Source: Cutibacterium namnetense (GTDB lineage: Bacteria; Actinomycetota; Actinomycetes; Propionibacteriales; Propionibacteriaceae). From it: 64,000 bases of DNA. Shown piece after piece: positions 37,680 to 46,435 of the stretch. Both the position numbers and the translations under genes were made by a program. How positions within the stretch are numbered: the first letter of the stretch is position 1; each line of letters opens with the position of its first letter. Location: positions 411,279 to 475,278 of the forward strand of contig NZ_LWHO01000003.1 of the NCBI RefSeq assembly GCF_001642025.1, written 5' to 3'. A model generated the notes under the pieces. The model worked only from the letters and a program-made list of their open reading frames with translations, did no database searches and was not told the DNA's origin.

Positions 37680-38351
37680 GTGTTCATTGCGTCCTTTATC
37701 ACGGGTCCTTTTCAGACCAATTGCTACCTACTAGCGCGCGAACAGGGGTCTGATTGCGTCATCGTCGACCCTGGCATGGGAGCTGAGGAGTTCCTGGGCG
37801 ACGCCCTGAAAACCCATCACCTTGTTCCAGCAGCGATCGGCGTGACTCACGGCCACATCGACCATATTGGTGCTGCCCGGCAGATTGGGGACGAGTACGG
37901 CATCCCGGTGCTGTGTCCTCGTGACGACCGCCACCTCCTCAGCAACCCGATGGCCGGCCTCTCCGACTTCGCCCGCCCACTTATCGAACAGTGGTATGGG
38001 TCGACGACCCTGCGTGAACCAGAAGAAGTCGTCGACGTCGAACCCTTCTCCCACCACCAATTCGCTCACCTCGATCTGGAGTTCCTGCACGCACCAGGCC
38101 ACACCCCCGGTTCATCCATGATTCGTGTGGTCGACGCTGAATTCGGTCCCATCGTCATGTCAGGAGACGTCGTCTTTGCTGGATCTGTCGGGCGCACCGA
38201 CATGCCAGGTGGCGACCCCGCTCAGATGTCACGCAGCCTTTCCGACGTCGTCTGGCCCCTGGATGATTCCACCCATCTACTCCCCGGCCACGGTGGACCA
38301 ACGACGATAGCCAATGAGCGTCTGACCAATCCGTTCTTGAGCCGTCGCTAG
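37680..38351 (+). CDS. Metallo-beta-lactamase-fold hydrolase (glyoxalase II-like)
   Basis: This 223-residue cytoplasmic metal-dependent hydrolase has the binuclear metal motif THGHIDHIG (near 59-66), with later histidines in HAPGHTPGSSM and LLPGHGGPTT. The N-terminus MFIASFITGPFQTNCYLL is typical of the glyoxalase II-like/YcbL group. The exact substrate (thioester, hydroxyacyl-thiol, persulfide) is unknown. It lies 98 bp upstream of hisS on the same strand, a common actinobacterial neighbour. TTG 37659 is an alternative start. Confidence 0.88.
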   Translation: MFIASFITGPFQTNCYLLAREQGSDCVIVDPGMGAEEFLGDALKTHHLVPAAIGVTHGHIDHIGAARQIGDEYGIPVLCPRDDRHLLSNPMAGLSDFARPLIEQWYGSTTLREPEEVVDVEPFSHHQFAHLDLEFLHAPGHTPGSSMIRVVDAEFGPIVMSGDVVFAGSVGRTDMPGGDPAQMSRSLSDVVWPLDDSTHLLPGHGGPTTIANERLTNPFLSRR

Positions 38352-38449
38352 GTTTAACTGCATGTGAATGAGCCCAATCGCCTACAGGCTGGCACAATGA
38401 AGCCTGCGGGGTAACCCGCTGTTGTACTCAATTTTCGAAGGATTCCCTC

Positions 38450-39814
38450 ATGGCACGTCTCAAGCCCCTGTCCGGTTTTCCCGAGTTCCTGCCCTCAGGA
38501 CAGATGGTGGAGAACCATGTGACTCGGATTCTTGAGGAGACCTTCGAGCTTCATGGCTTCGCACCGATCCATACCCGCGCCGTCGAGCCGATGGAGCAGC
38601 TCACCCGTAAGGGAGAGATCGACAAAGAGGTCTACGTCGTTGACCGGCTGCACGCCGACCCGCACGACACGCGTCGTGAGAAGGATCGCCTCGGCCTGCA
38701 CTTCGACCTGACCGTCCCCTTCGCACGTTACGTACTTGAGAATGCCGGACATCTGTACTTCCCGTTCCGTCGCTACCAAATTCAGAAAGTGTGGCGTGGC
38801 GAACGTCCGCAGGAGGGCCGCTACCGCGAGTTCACCCAGGCAGATATCGATGTTGTTGGAGACCAAACCCTTGCTGAGCACCACGACGTCGAGACCCCAC
38901 TAGTGATGCTTTCAGCGCTTGAGCGGCTGCACACTGAGCTGGGATTTCCGACTGTCACCATGCACGTTAACAACCGCAAGCTTTCCGAGGGGTTCTATCG
39001 CGGGCTCGGCATCGAGGATCCGATGGCAGTGCTACAGCAGGTCGACAAGTACGACAAGATCGGCCCGGACGCCGTCCGCGAGCTGCTTATCAATGAGTTG
39101 GGCCTTTCTGACGACGTCGCGGCCAAGTGCGTCGCTCTGGCCTCTATCCGATCGGCCGACGACTCCTTCATCGCCAAGGTACGTGAGCTGGGGGTGTCCA
39201 ACGAGATGCTCGAGGAGGGGCTGGACTCCCTCAATCGGGTAGTCACCGCTGTCAACAAGGCGGTTCCCGGGCGCATGGTTGTCAACCTTAAGATCGCCCG
39301 AGGGCTGGACTACTACACCGGAACCGTCTACGAGACCGAGCTCACCGGCCACGAATCTATGGGTTCAGTGTGCTCGGGCGGTCGCTACGAGTCCCTCGCT
39401 TCCGACGGTAAACATGCCTACCCAGGGGTGGGCATCTCTCTAGGCCTGACCCGCTTGCTGGCGCCGATCCTGTCCCGTGGCGAGCTGTCGTCCTCGCGCT
39501 CGGTGCCCTCGGCGGTTCTGGTTGCCGTCAATGCGGAAGAGGATCGTGCTACGTCGGAGGCTGTCGCTGTCGCCCTGCGTTCCCGCGGCATCCCATGCGA
39601 AGTAGCTCCGAAAGCTGACAAGTTCGGAAAACAGATCAAGCACGCCGATCGTCGGGGCATCCCATTCGTGTGGTTTCCGGGCGTCAAACACGCCGACCAC
39701 CGTGACGCCGACACCGTTAAGGACATTCGGTCAGGCGATCAGGTCGAGGCTGATGCGGCGTCGTGGAACCCGCCTACCGAGGACCTTCATCCCGGTGTGA
39801 TCGGCACCTGGTGA
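38450..39814 (+). CDS. hisS: Histidyl-tRNA synthetase
   Basis: This 454-residue class-II aminoacyl-tRNA synthetase has motif 1 near the N-terminus and motif 2 FRRYQIQKVWRGERPQEGRYREFTQ (about 107-131). The histidine-specific blocks are the ARGLDYYTGTVYE stretch and SGGRYE; motif 3 is near GVGISLGLTRLLAP. A C-terminal anticodon-binding domain has VLVAVNAEEDRATSEAV. ATG 38450 follows AAGGA. It ends 56 bp before the convergent DUF998-like gene. Confidence 0.97.
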   Translation: MARLKPLSGFPEFLPSGQMVENHVTRILEETFELHGFAPIHTRAVEPMEQLTRKGEIDKEVYVVDRLHADPHDTRREKDRLGLHFDLTVPFARYVLENAGHLYFPFRRYQIQKVWRGERPQEGRYREFTQADIDVVGDQTLAEHHDVETPLVMLSALERLHTELGFPTVTMHVNNRKLSEGFYRGLGIEDPMAVLQQVDKYDKIGPDAVRELLINELGLSDDVAAKCVALASIRSADDSFIAKVRELGVSNEMLEEGLDSLNRVVTAVNKAVPGRMVVNLKIARGLDYYTGTVYETELTGHESMGSVCSGGRYESLASDGKHAYPGVGISLGLTRLLAPILSRGELSSSRSVPSAVLVAVNAEEDRATSEAVAVALRSRGIPCEVAPKADKFGKQIKHADRRGIPFVWFPGVKHADHRDADTVKDIRSGDQVEADAASWNPPTEDLHPGVIGTW

Positions 39815-39869
39815 CCTCAGGCCACGGGGGTTCCAGGGCTGCTGGGCTCCCGCGGCGTCGACAGGGATC

Positions 39870-40562
39870 TCAGCAGGACGGCACGTGGTTTCGAGCACGT
39901 GCAGTGATGACGTCGTCGGCGGCCAGAGTGAGCCACCACAGCGTTCCCAGTCCCAAGCTGAGTCGCTGCCAGATTCCGGTGTAGTTCATCGGGGTGCCGT
40001 TGAACCAGTCCATCGCGCCAATGCCGTTGAGGAGGGTGAAAATCACCCAAGCCCACGCCACCACCAGACCGAACCCGCGGAATCTCGTCATGGTCGAGTT
40101 GAGCAGCAGGATCGGTAGCGCAAATCCGATGACGACAACGGTTGAAGTCCCGACGTGGACTATATGGCTCGCACTGACGTGTCCGGCCTCTTCAGCAGCC
40201 ATACACGCCGGGGAACGAGTAGGAGAGCAGTCCATCGTAACTAGGGCATCGAGGACACTGAAGAGCCCTCCTACGACGAAGCCAATTCCTGACCACCCCT
40301 GACGCCCGAGGGGACGGTGTCGGGCCCACGCAAGAGTTGCCAGACCTGCCAAACACAGCGAGGTCCCCATCACCACATCGGTAGTCTGGAAGAGGTAACG
40401 CCACGGTTGATCGCGCGCAGAATACTCCGAGACGAATGCGTGCAGCTGGCTCATGGCCGGGTTGAGCACCCCAGCGAAGGCCCAGGTGAGCGAGGCGAGC
40501 GAGGCGAGGACGAGGAAGCCAGCGCGCGAGCGTCGGCACGTCATCTCACGACGATCAGTCAT
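39870..40562 (-). CDS. DUF998-type integral membrane protein
   Basis: This 230-residue protein has about six hydrophobic segments and short polar loops, with the motif LNPAMSQLHAFVSEYSARDQP after the first. The family (DUF998/YwaF-like) is widespread and uncharacterised. ATG 40562 shares one base with the stop of the upstream acetyltransferase gene (TGATG), so the two are coupled. GGAGAGG lies about 12 nt upstream. An ATG at 40583 would add seven residues but lacks a ribosome site. Confidence 0.78.
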   Translation of the reverse strand: MTDRREMTCRRSRAGFLVLASLASLTWAFAGVLNPAMSQLHAFVSEYSARDQPWRYLFQTTDVVMGTSLCLAGLATLAWARHRPLGRQGWSGIGFVVGGLFSVLDALVTMDCSPTRSPACMAAEEAGHVSASHIVHVGTSTVVVIGFALPILLLNSTMTRFRGFGLVVAWAWVIFTLLNGIGAMDWFNGTPMNYTGIWQRLSLGLGTLWWLTLAADDVITARARNHVPSC

Positions 40563-41119
40563 CAGCGCTGCTGACCTCTCCATTCGCTGCGCAACAAGCC
40601 GTGGTACTGGGAGGCTCGCGGGCCGCACGAACCGATCACGCAGGCTCGCCGCAACCCTTCGGTGACCATTCCCGCCTTCTCCATTACTCTCCCGGAGGCA
40701 ATGTTCGCCGGATCGTGGCGAGCCTCGACCTTGTTGACCTGGGCGATGTCGAACAAGTAAGACATCACCGCTTTGACCGTTTCGGTCGCGTAGCCATGAT
40801 TCCACCAGCGTCTGCCAAAGCAGTAGCCCAGCTCGGCGAGGTTGACTCTCCTATCAACGTTGACCGCAGCAATCTGGCCGATGATGACATCATCCAGCCA
40901 CACTGCCCAATTGAAGGTGGCGGGGTCGTCGTAGTCGTGTACCCAACCGGTCAGCAGCGATCGGGTCGCGTCGACGTTGGGATGCGGCGGCCAGGTCACA
41001 AACCGGGTGGCCTCGGTGTCACTAGCCCAGTTGTCGTACATCTGTTGGGCATGGTCAACCGACCATCGGCGGAGCACCAGCCGATTGGTCCGGATCGGAC
41101 GCGTGCCAACCAGCTTCAT
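40562..41119 (-). CDS. GNAT N-acetyltransferase (RimJ/RimL-like)
   Basis: This 185-residue protein has the RimJ-type N-terminus (TNRLVLRRWSVDHAQQMYDNW) and the acetyl-CoA-binding region GYCFGRRWWNHGYATETVKAVM. It ends with NIASGRVMEKAGMVTEGL, the usual beta5/alpha5 block. It should acetylate an amino group on a protein N-terminus, antibiotic or small molecule, but the target is unknown. ATG 41119 has no Shine-Dalgarno but a TANNNT element 7 nt upstream. It is coupled to the DUF998 gene and lies 34 bp from the end of the large activase gene on the same strand. Confidence 0.87.
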   Translation of the reverse strand: MKLVGTRPIRTNRLVLRRWSVDHAQQMYDNWASDTEATRFVTWPPHPNVDATRSLLTGWVHDYDDPATFNWAVWLDDVIIGQIAAVNVDRRVNLAELGYCFGRRWWNHGYATETVKAVMSYLFDIAQVNKVEARHDPANIASGRVMEKAGMVTEGLRRACVIGSCGPRASQYHGLLRSEWRGQQR

Positions 41120-41126
41120 GACGGTG

Positions 41127-41132
41127 ACGATA
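41127..41132 (-). promoter_or_regulatory. Candidate leaderless -10 element for the acetyltransferase
   Basis: On the minus strand TATCGT is followed by 7 nt and the ATG at 41119. No ribosome-binding site is seen. Confidence 0.35.
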
Positions 41133-41153
41133 GCACCGGTTCCCAAGGGCCCC

Positions 41154-44100
41154 TCACAGATGTGCAGACAGTTCCATAGCCGGTTTCCCGCTGAGATCTG
41201 AGGGTGGCACTGTCTGCGGTGAGGTTGGGATCTTCTCGTCAGTTTCCGGGCGCACTGCCTGGCTGGCGTCAAGCTCCTCGGCAACGTTGCGATCTCGAGC
41301 GGTAGCGGCCATCAATTTGATGCGGTTGAGCTGGTTAACTTGAGAGGCCCCGGGATCATAATCGACAGACACCACGTTGGCCTCCGGGAACTGACGGCGG
41401 ATCTCGCGGAAGATACCACGCCCGGTGACGTGGTTTGGTAGGCACGCGAAGGGCTGCACAACAGCGATATTCGGTACGCCCTCACGGATCATATCGACCA
41501 TCTCACCGACGAGGTACCATCCCTCACCGGCCTGGTTACCGAGCTGAACGATGCGCTGGGCGTCAGCCATGAGTTCAGTGATTGGGGTCGGGACTTCAAA
41601 CCGAGTGGACTTGCGCAATGCCGCGGTGACCGGCTTCTGGTACTGCATGAGCAGGCTCCGGAAAGCTTTTTTGACGTGACGGCTCCACTTGTCGGTACCG
41701 AAGGTCTGGTAGTTGTAGTCGCCAGCAGACAGGCAGTTGTAAACGAACCACATTAGGCCTGGCAGGACGGCCTCACAGCCCTCGGATTCGATGGTTTCGA
41801 CGATGTGGTTGTTGGCGTCAGGATGAAATTGCACCAAGATCTCGCCTAGCACGCCGACCCGCGGCTTACGTGGCCCGTCGATCAATTCGAGATGTTCGAA
41901 ATCGTCAACGATGCCGTTGATCATGGCCCTGTAGGAGGTGCGGCGTCCCCAAGTTGGGGAATGTCCACCGTTCAGGAAATGTTCGCGGGCTATGGTCGTC
42001 CAGCGGTGCATGAGGTCATCGGCCGATCCTGGGACCGCTGCGTAAGGACGGGTGCGAAGGTGCACCTTCTGCAGCAGGTCTCCGATGGTGATGGCTTGCA
42101 CCATGCGGTGGATGAGCGGGGCAGTCAAGGAGAAGCCCGGGTTGTCCTCGACTCCTTGCAACGAGGCTGCGATGACCGGAATATTGCCGAACCCAGCGTC
42201 TTTGAGAGCCTTGCGTAGCAAGCCGATGTAGTTGGTGGCTCGGCACATGCCGCCGGTCTGAGTGAGCAAGAGGGTGGTGTGGTCAAGGTCATACTTGCCG
42301 GATTTCAGCGCCGACACGAGTTGCCCAATGACGACGATGGCCGGGAAACAAGCATCGTTGTTGACCACCGATAGGCCATAATCGATGTTCTCTCGGGAGG
42401 CGTGCTTCAACACCTCGACCCGATACCCAGAGGCCTGCAGAGCGGCCTCTGCGACGGAAGTCTGGTAGGGGGCCAGCTGTGGCACCAGAATGGTGTGGGT
42501 AGCTTTCATCTCTTTTGTGAAGGGCACCCGGTCGTCCGATAGCGGATGGGTTACAAGCTTGCGGTTATGGCGGGCTCGTTCCTTCGATGCGGCCTGCAGC
42601 GAGCGCATCCGGATGCGAGCTGCTCCCAGGTTCGATACCTCGTCGATCTTGAGGGTGGTGTAGATGCGGTCACGGGCGGCCAGGATTTCGCGCACCTGAT
42701 CAGTGGTGATGGCATCGAGGCCGCAGCCGAATGAATTCAGCTGAACTAGCTCAAGGTCGGGACGTGATCCGACGAACGCTGCGGCCTGGTAGAGGCGGGA
42801 GTGGAACATCCACTGGTCGCGCACGCGCAGCGGCCGTTCCAGCAGATCGGCTCCCAGATGGGCCACCGAGTCCTCGGTTAATACCGCCATTCCCAAGGAA
42901 TTAACCATCTCTGGGATCCCGTGATGGACTTCCGGATCGACATGATAAGGACGGCCTGCCAGTACGATTCCAGGGACGTTGTGATCGGCCATATAGGTCA
43001 AGGCGTCCTCGCCCATCGCCCGGATGTCGTCGTGGAAAGCCCGATCTTCCTCCAGGCCTTTGGCAATGGCGCGGCGGGCTTCATCGACGGTGACACCATC
43101 ATCAGAGAAGATCTCGGCCAGCCGCTTAGCGAGCTTGTCGGGATCAGCTAGTGACAGAAAGGGCGAGATAAGCTCGACATTCTTGTCTCGTAGGCTTTCG
43201 ACGTTGGCCCTAATGACCTCGGGGTACGAGGCAACCACGGGGCAGTTGAAGTGCGCATCGGCGTCTGCCACGCTGACCTGTTCAAAGCGGATACAGGGAT
43301 CGAAAATCCGGGTCACCCCACGCTGGACAAGGTCCTCGACGTGGCCGTTGTTGAGCTTGGCAGGATAACAAATATTTTCGCTGGCGATCGATTCCATGCC
43401 TTTTTCGAACAGGGCATGGGAGGAACGTCCCGAGATCATGACACGGTAGCCGAGTGCTGACAGAGTCGTGAACCAGAACGGGTAGTTTTCGTACATGTTC
43501 AATGCGCGAGGCAGGCCCAAGTCACCACGGTAAGCCTTCTTAGCCGTCAAACGTCGGTAGCCAAAGAGCCTCTTGTACTTGGCCTCGAACACGTTGGGCA
43601 GCTCAGACTTCGCCATCCTGGCCATCTTGCGGTTATCGACTTCGGCACCACGGTCGCAACGGTTGCCAGAAACGAAAACGCGACCGTCGGAAAAGGTAGC
43701 GATGGTGCGCTGGCAGTGATTTTGGCACAAGGTGCAGTCGTCGCGGTGGGTCTCGACGGCGAAACCGTCGAGTTCGGCGCGCTCCCGTAAGCCGTCGGAG
43801 GTGGTGGGCTCTGCGGCATGGAATCGGGCGCGAGCCGTCAGGGCAGCCCCATAGGCTCCCATCAGGCCGGCTTCGGCGGGACGGACGACCTCGCGGCCGG
43901 TGAGCTTTTCAAAGGCCCGCAGTACCGCATTGTTGAGAAATGTTCCTCCCTGAACGACGACCTTGTCACCCAGTTGCGCTGGATCAGTAAGCTTGATGAC
44001 TTTATATAAGGCATTGCGGACCACAGAGTAGGAGAGTCCGGCAGCAATATCAGCGGGGGAGGCTCCCTCCTTTTGTGCTTGCTTGACTGACGAATTCATA

Positions 44101-45587
44101 AAGACGGTGCAGCGACTACCCAGATCTACCGGATGCTGAGATAGCAGACTCATGGAGGCGAATGATTCGATATCGGTATCCATGCCCGCAGCAAAGGTTT
44201 GTAGGAAGGAGCCACACCCCGACGAGCACGCCTCATTGACAGAGATGGAGTCGATGACCTGATCGATAACGCGCAAGTACTTCATGTCCTGACCGCCAAT
44301 GTCAATGATCGCGGTCACCCCCGGAAGTAAATGATCGGCAGCTCGGTAGTGGGCCATGGTTTCGACTTCGCCGTCTTCAGCCCCCAGCGCAGCCTTGACG
44401 AGCCCCTCACCGTACCCAGTGGTGCAGGTGCGGGCAATGGTGGCCGCCGCTGGCAAGGTGTCGTAGAGGTCGGCGAGGATTCGCACCGCTGCGCTGACCG
44501 GGTCACCCTCATTAGAGGCGTAGTGAGAGGCGACGATGTTGAGGGACTCGTCAAGGAGAACTGACTTGATTGTCGTTGATCCAGCGTCGATGCCCAAGAA
44601 AAGGTTGCCGCGAGCGTCATGTAAAGGCAGGCGCGGTAGCTTGGCGCGAGAATGCCGCTGATTGAATTCGGCTAGCTCCTCCTCGTTACGGAATAGCGGC
44701 GGCATGGACTGGGAAATCCCGTTTGGAGTGCGAGCGTGTCGTGAACGTTTCGCGGTTTCCGCGAGATCTACTGGCTCAGACGTTGACGTCAGAGCCGCTC
44801 CCATAGCCACGTATAACTGAGCACGGTCCGGGGTGATGTACGCATCAACCTTGCCCTCGAGGATACGCGAGAAAGCGTCGCGCAGACTGGGCATGAAGTG
44901 CAGCGGACCGCCAAGGAAAATGACCTTGCCTCGAATTGGGCGGCCACACGCCAGGCCGGCAATGCACTGGGTGGCTACAGCCTGCAGGACCGAGGCAGCC
45001 AGGTCCTCGTGCCGGGCCCCCTCATTGATGAGGGGTTGGAGGTCGGACTTAGCAAACACGCCGCAGCGCGAGGCGATGGGATGGATGGTTTCAGCCCGGG
45101 AGGCGAGGTCATTGAGCCCGGGGGCGTCGGTGTGCAGCAGGGTAGCCATCTGGTCGATGAAGGCACCAGTGCCACCAGCGCACGAACCATTCATGCGCTG
45201 TTCGGGAACCGGCTTGAGGTAGGTGATCTTGGCGTCCTCGCCGCCGAGTTCGAGAAGCACGTCGGCGTCGGGATTCCAGTGTTGGACGGCGGCCGTCTCA
45301 GCCATGACCTCCTGAATGAAGGCAAGACCCAAAGCCTCTGCGGTCCCCAGCCCCGCCGATCCGGTAACGGTCGCACGCACCTTTGCGCCGGGAAGGGCAT
45401 CGGCGGCATCGCCGAGCAGAGAGGCCATAGCGCCGGTGATATCGGCGTGGTGACGTCTATAGTCCTCGAAGAGGATGTTTTCGTCGGCATCGAGGATGAC
45501 GGCCTTGATCGTCGTTGATCCGACGTCAAGACCCATCCGAAGGTCTTGCGCGTCCGGTGGAATCGCATTGCCGTTGTGTGCGTCCAT
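41154..45587 (-). CDS. Large 2-hydroxyacyl-CoA dehydratase activator-like protein with two ATPase domains
   Basis: The protein has 1477 residues. Domain 1 (about 15-290) is a BadF/BcrA-type ASKHA ATPase starting at MGLDVGSTTIKAV and containing NGSCAGGTGAFIDQ. Domain 2 (about 325-600) is a second one starting at FLGIDAGSTTIKSV. It has the [4Fe-4S] cysteines expected of activases in NEACSSGCGSF and GSRCTVFMN. A cysteine cluster CTLCQNHCQRT follows near 616. Next come a DUF2229 region (ENYPFWFTTLSALGY, SENICYPAKLNNGH) and a C-terminal part like the dehydratase subunit fold (DYDPGASQVNQLN). Known activases drive single-electron ATP-coupled reduction. No separate dehydratase genes lie beside it. 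The substrate is unknown. It is divergent from TetR. Confidence 0.85.
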   Translation of the reverse strand: MDAHNGNAIPPDAQDLRMGLDVGSTTIKAVILDADENILFEDYRRHHADITGAMASLLGDAADALPGAKVRATVTGSAGLGTAEALGLAFIQEVMAETAAVQHWNPDADVLLELGGEDAKITYLKPVPEQRMNGSCAGGTGAFIDQMATLLHTDAPGLNDLASRAETIHPIASRCGVFAKSDLQPLINEGARHEDLAASVLQAVATQCIAGLACGRPIRGKVIFLGGPLHFMPSLRDAFSRILEGKVDAYITPDRAQLYVAMGAALTSTSEPVDLAETAKRSRHARTPNGISQSMPPLFRNEEELAEFNQRHSRAKLPRLPLHDARGNLFLGIDAGSTTIKSVLLDESLNIVASHYASNEGDPVSAAVRILADLYDTLPAAATIARTCTTGYGEGLVKAALGAEDGEVETMAHYRAADHLLPGVTAIIDIGGQDMKYLRVIDQVIDSISVNEACSSGCGSFLQTFAAGMDTDIESFASMSLLSQHPVDLGSRCTVFMNSSVKQAQKEGASPADIAAGLSYSVVRNALYKVIKLTDPAQLGDKVVVQGGTFLNNAVLRAFEKLTGREVVRPAEAGLMGAYGAALTARARFHAAEPTTSDGLRERAELDGFAVETHRDDCTLCQNHCQRTIATFSDGRVFVSGNRCDRGAEVDNRKMARMAKSELPNVFEAKYKRLFGYRRLTAKKAYRGDLGLPRALNMYENYPFWFTTLSALGYRVMISGRSSHALFEKGMESIASENICYPAKLNNGHVEDLVQRGVTRIFDPCIRFEQVSVADADAHFNCPVVASYPEVIRANVESLRDKNVELISPFLSLADPDKLAKRLAEIFSDDGVTVDEARRAIAKGLEEDRAFHDDIRAMGEDALTYMADHNVPGIVLAGRPYHVDPEVHHGIPEMVNSLGMAVLTEDSVAHLGADLLERPLRVRDQWMFHSRLYQAAAFVGSRPDLELVQLNSFGCGLDAITTDQVREILAARDRIYTTLKIDEVSNLGAARIRMRSLQAASKERARHNRKLVTHPLSDDRVPFTKEMKATHTILVPQLAPYQTSVAEAALQASGYRVEVLKHASRENIDYGLSVVNNDACFPAIVVIGQLVSALKSGKYDLDHTTLLLTQTGGMCRATNYIGLLRKALKDAGFGNIPVIAASLQGVEDNPGFSLTAPLIHRMVQAITIGDLLQKVHLRTRPYAAVPGSADDLMHRWTTIAREHFLNGGHSPTWGRRTSYRAMINGIVDDFEHLELIDGPRKPRVGVLGEILVQFHPDANNHIVETIESEGCEAVLPGLMWFVYNCLSAGDYNYQTFGTDKWSRHVKKAFRSLLMQYQKPVTAALRKSTRFEVPTPITELMADAQRIVQLGNQAGEGWYLVGEMVDMIREGVPNIAVVQPFACLPNHVTGRGIFREIRRQFPEANVVSVDYDPGASQVNQLNRIKLMAATARDRNVAEELDASQAVRPETDEKIPTSPQTVPPSDLSGKPAMELSAHL

Positions 45588-45658
45588 GTCCCCATTTCAT
45601 CACCGTGGAAATCGCTTCGCAGCAGTAGGGGCCCCTTTTTCAGCCAAGTCGTGGGGAG

Positions 45659-45664
45659 TACGGT
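45659..45664 (+). promoter_or_regulatory. Candidate leaderless -10 element for the TetR regulator
   Basis: TACGGT is followed by 6 nt and the ATG at 45671, without a Shine-Dalgarno sequence. It lies in the 83-bp gap shared with the divergent activase gene, so regulator binding here could control both. Confidence 0.45.
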
Positions 45665-45670
45665 CATGGC

Positions 45671-46315
45671 ATGTCCCAGTCACAATGCGCACGATCGTCC
45701 CGGCGTGGTCCGCGGGTTGAGGCTGGGGCTGCTAGGGCCGCAATCTTGGCCGCAGCCCGCTCCTTATTTCTGGCCGGTGACTTCCAGTCAGTGAGTCTGA
45801 GGGCCATAGCCCGCGAAGCTGGGGTGGACACCTCGCTCGTGGGCTATTACTTCGGATCCAAGCAATCGCTCTACAACGAGGCGATGTCCCTTCCTAATGG
45901 TCCGCATCGGATCATCGCTGAGGTGTGTTCCCGAACCGACCCGGATCATCTCGGGGAGGCCTTGGTGAGGGCGTTCATCGATGCGTGGGATGGTCACCTC
46001 GGTCTAGGAGGGCCGGATCCGCAAATGCAAGGTATGGCGCAGGCGCTTCTCACCCAGCCCGACGCCTTCGACATGCTGTGCCGGTTTTATACCGAGGAGA
46101 TTTTGGCCCCAGTTGTCGATCTACTCATTCCCCAATTCGGCGCAGAAGAAGCAGGGGTACGGGCGTCTCTTGGACTCTCGCAATTGCTGGGGATTTTCAC
46201 GGCTCGCTATGTCGTTGGGCTGCAATCTTTGGCGAACCTTCCGGCAGCAGAACTCATCGCTCGGGAGGGACCTGCCTTGCAGAGCACGCTCACTGGATTG
46301 ACCGCCTACGGCTAA
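45671..46315 (+). CDS. TetR-family transcriptional regulator
   Basis: This 214-residue protein has a TetR HTH at about 22-70 (AARAAILAAARSLFL, SLRAIAREAGVDTSLVGYYFGSKQSLY). A C-terminal helical ligand domain of the TetR_C type follows (MAQALLTQPDAFDMLCRFYTEE). The basic N-terminus (SSRRGPRVEAG) precedes the DNA-binding helix bundle. It is divergent from the 1477-residue activase, the likely target, with 83 bp between. The ligand is unknown. A 120-bp gap separates it from the glycosyltransferase gene. Confidence 0.92.
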   Translation: MSQSQCARSSRRGPRVEAGAARAAILAAARSLFLAGDFQSVSLRAIAREAGVDTSLVGYYFGSKQSLYNEAMSLPNGPHRIIAEVCSRTDPDHLGEALVRAFIDAWDGHLGLGGPDPQMQGMAQALLTQPDAFDMLCRFYTEEILAPVVDLLIPQFGAEEAGVRASLGLSQLLGIFTARYVVGLQSLANLPAAELIAREGPALQSTLTGLTAYG

Positions 46316-46435
46316 CACGTTTTGCCGCAGGAGAAGCCGGTTCGCCTACCGTGGTGCCACGGCTAGCGATAGAGTCGCATTCACAAGTTTGGCGCATGGC
46401 CGCGCCTGACGCGCACGGATAACGGGAGATGACAT

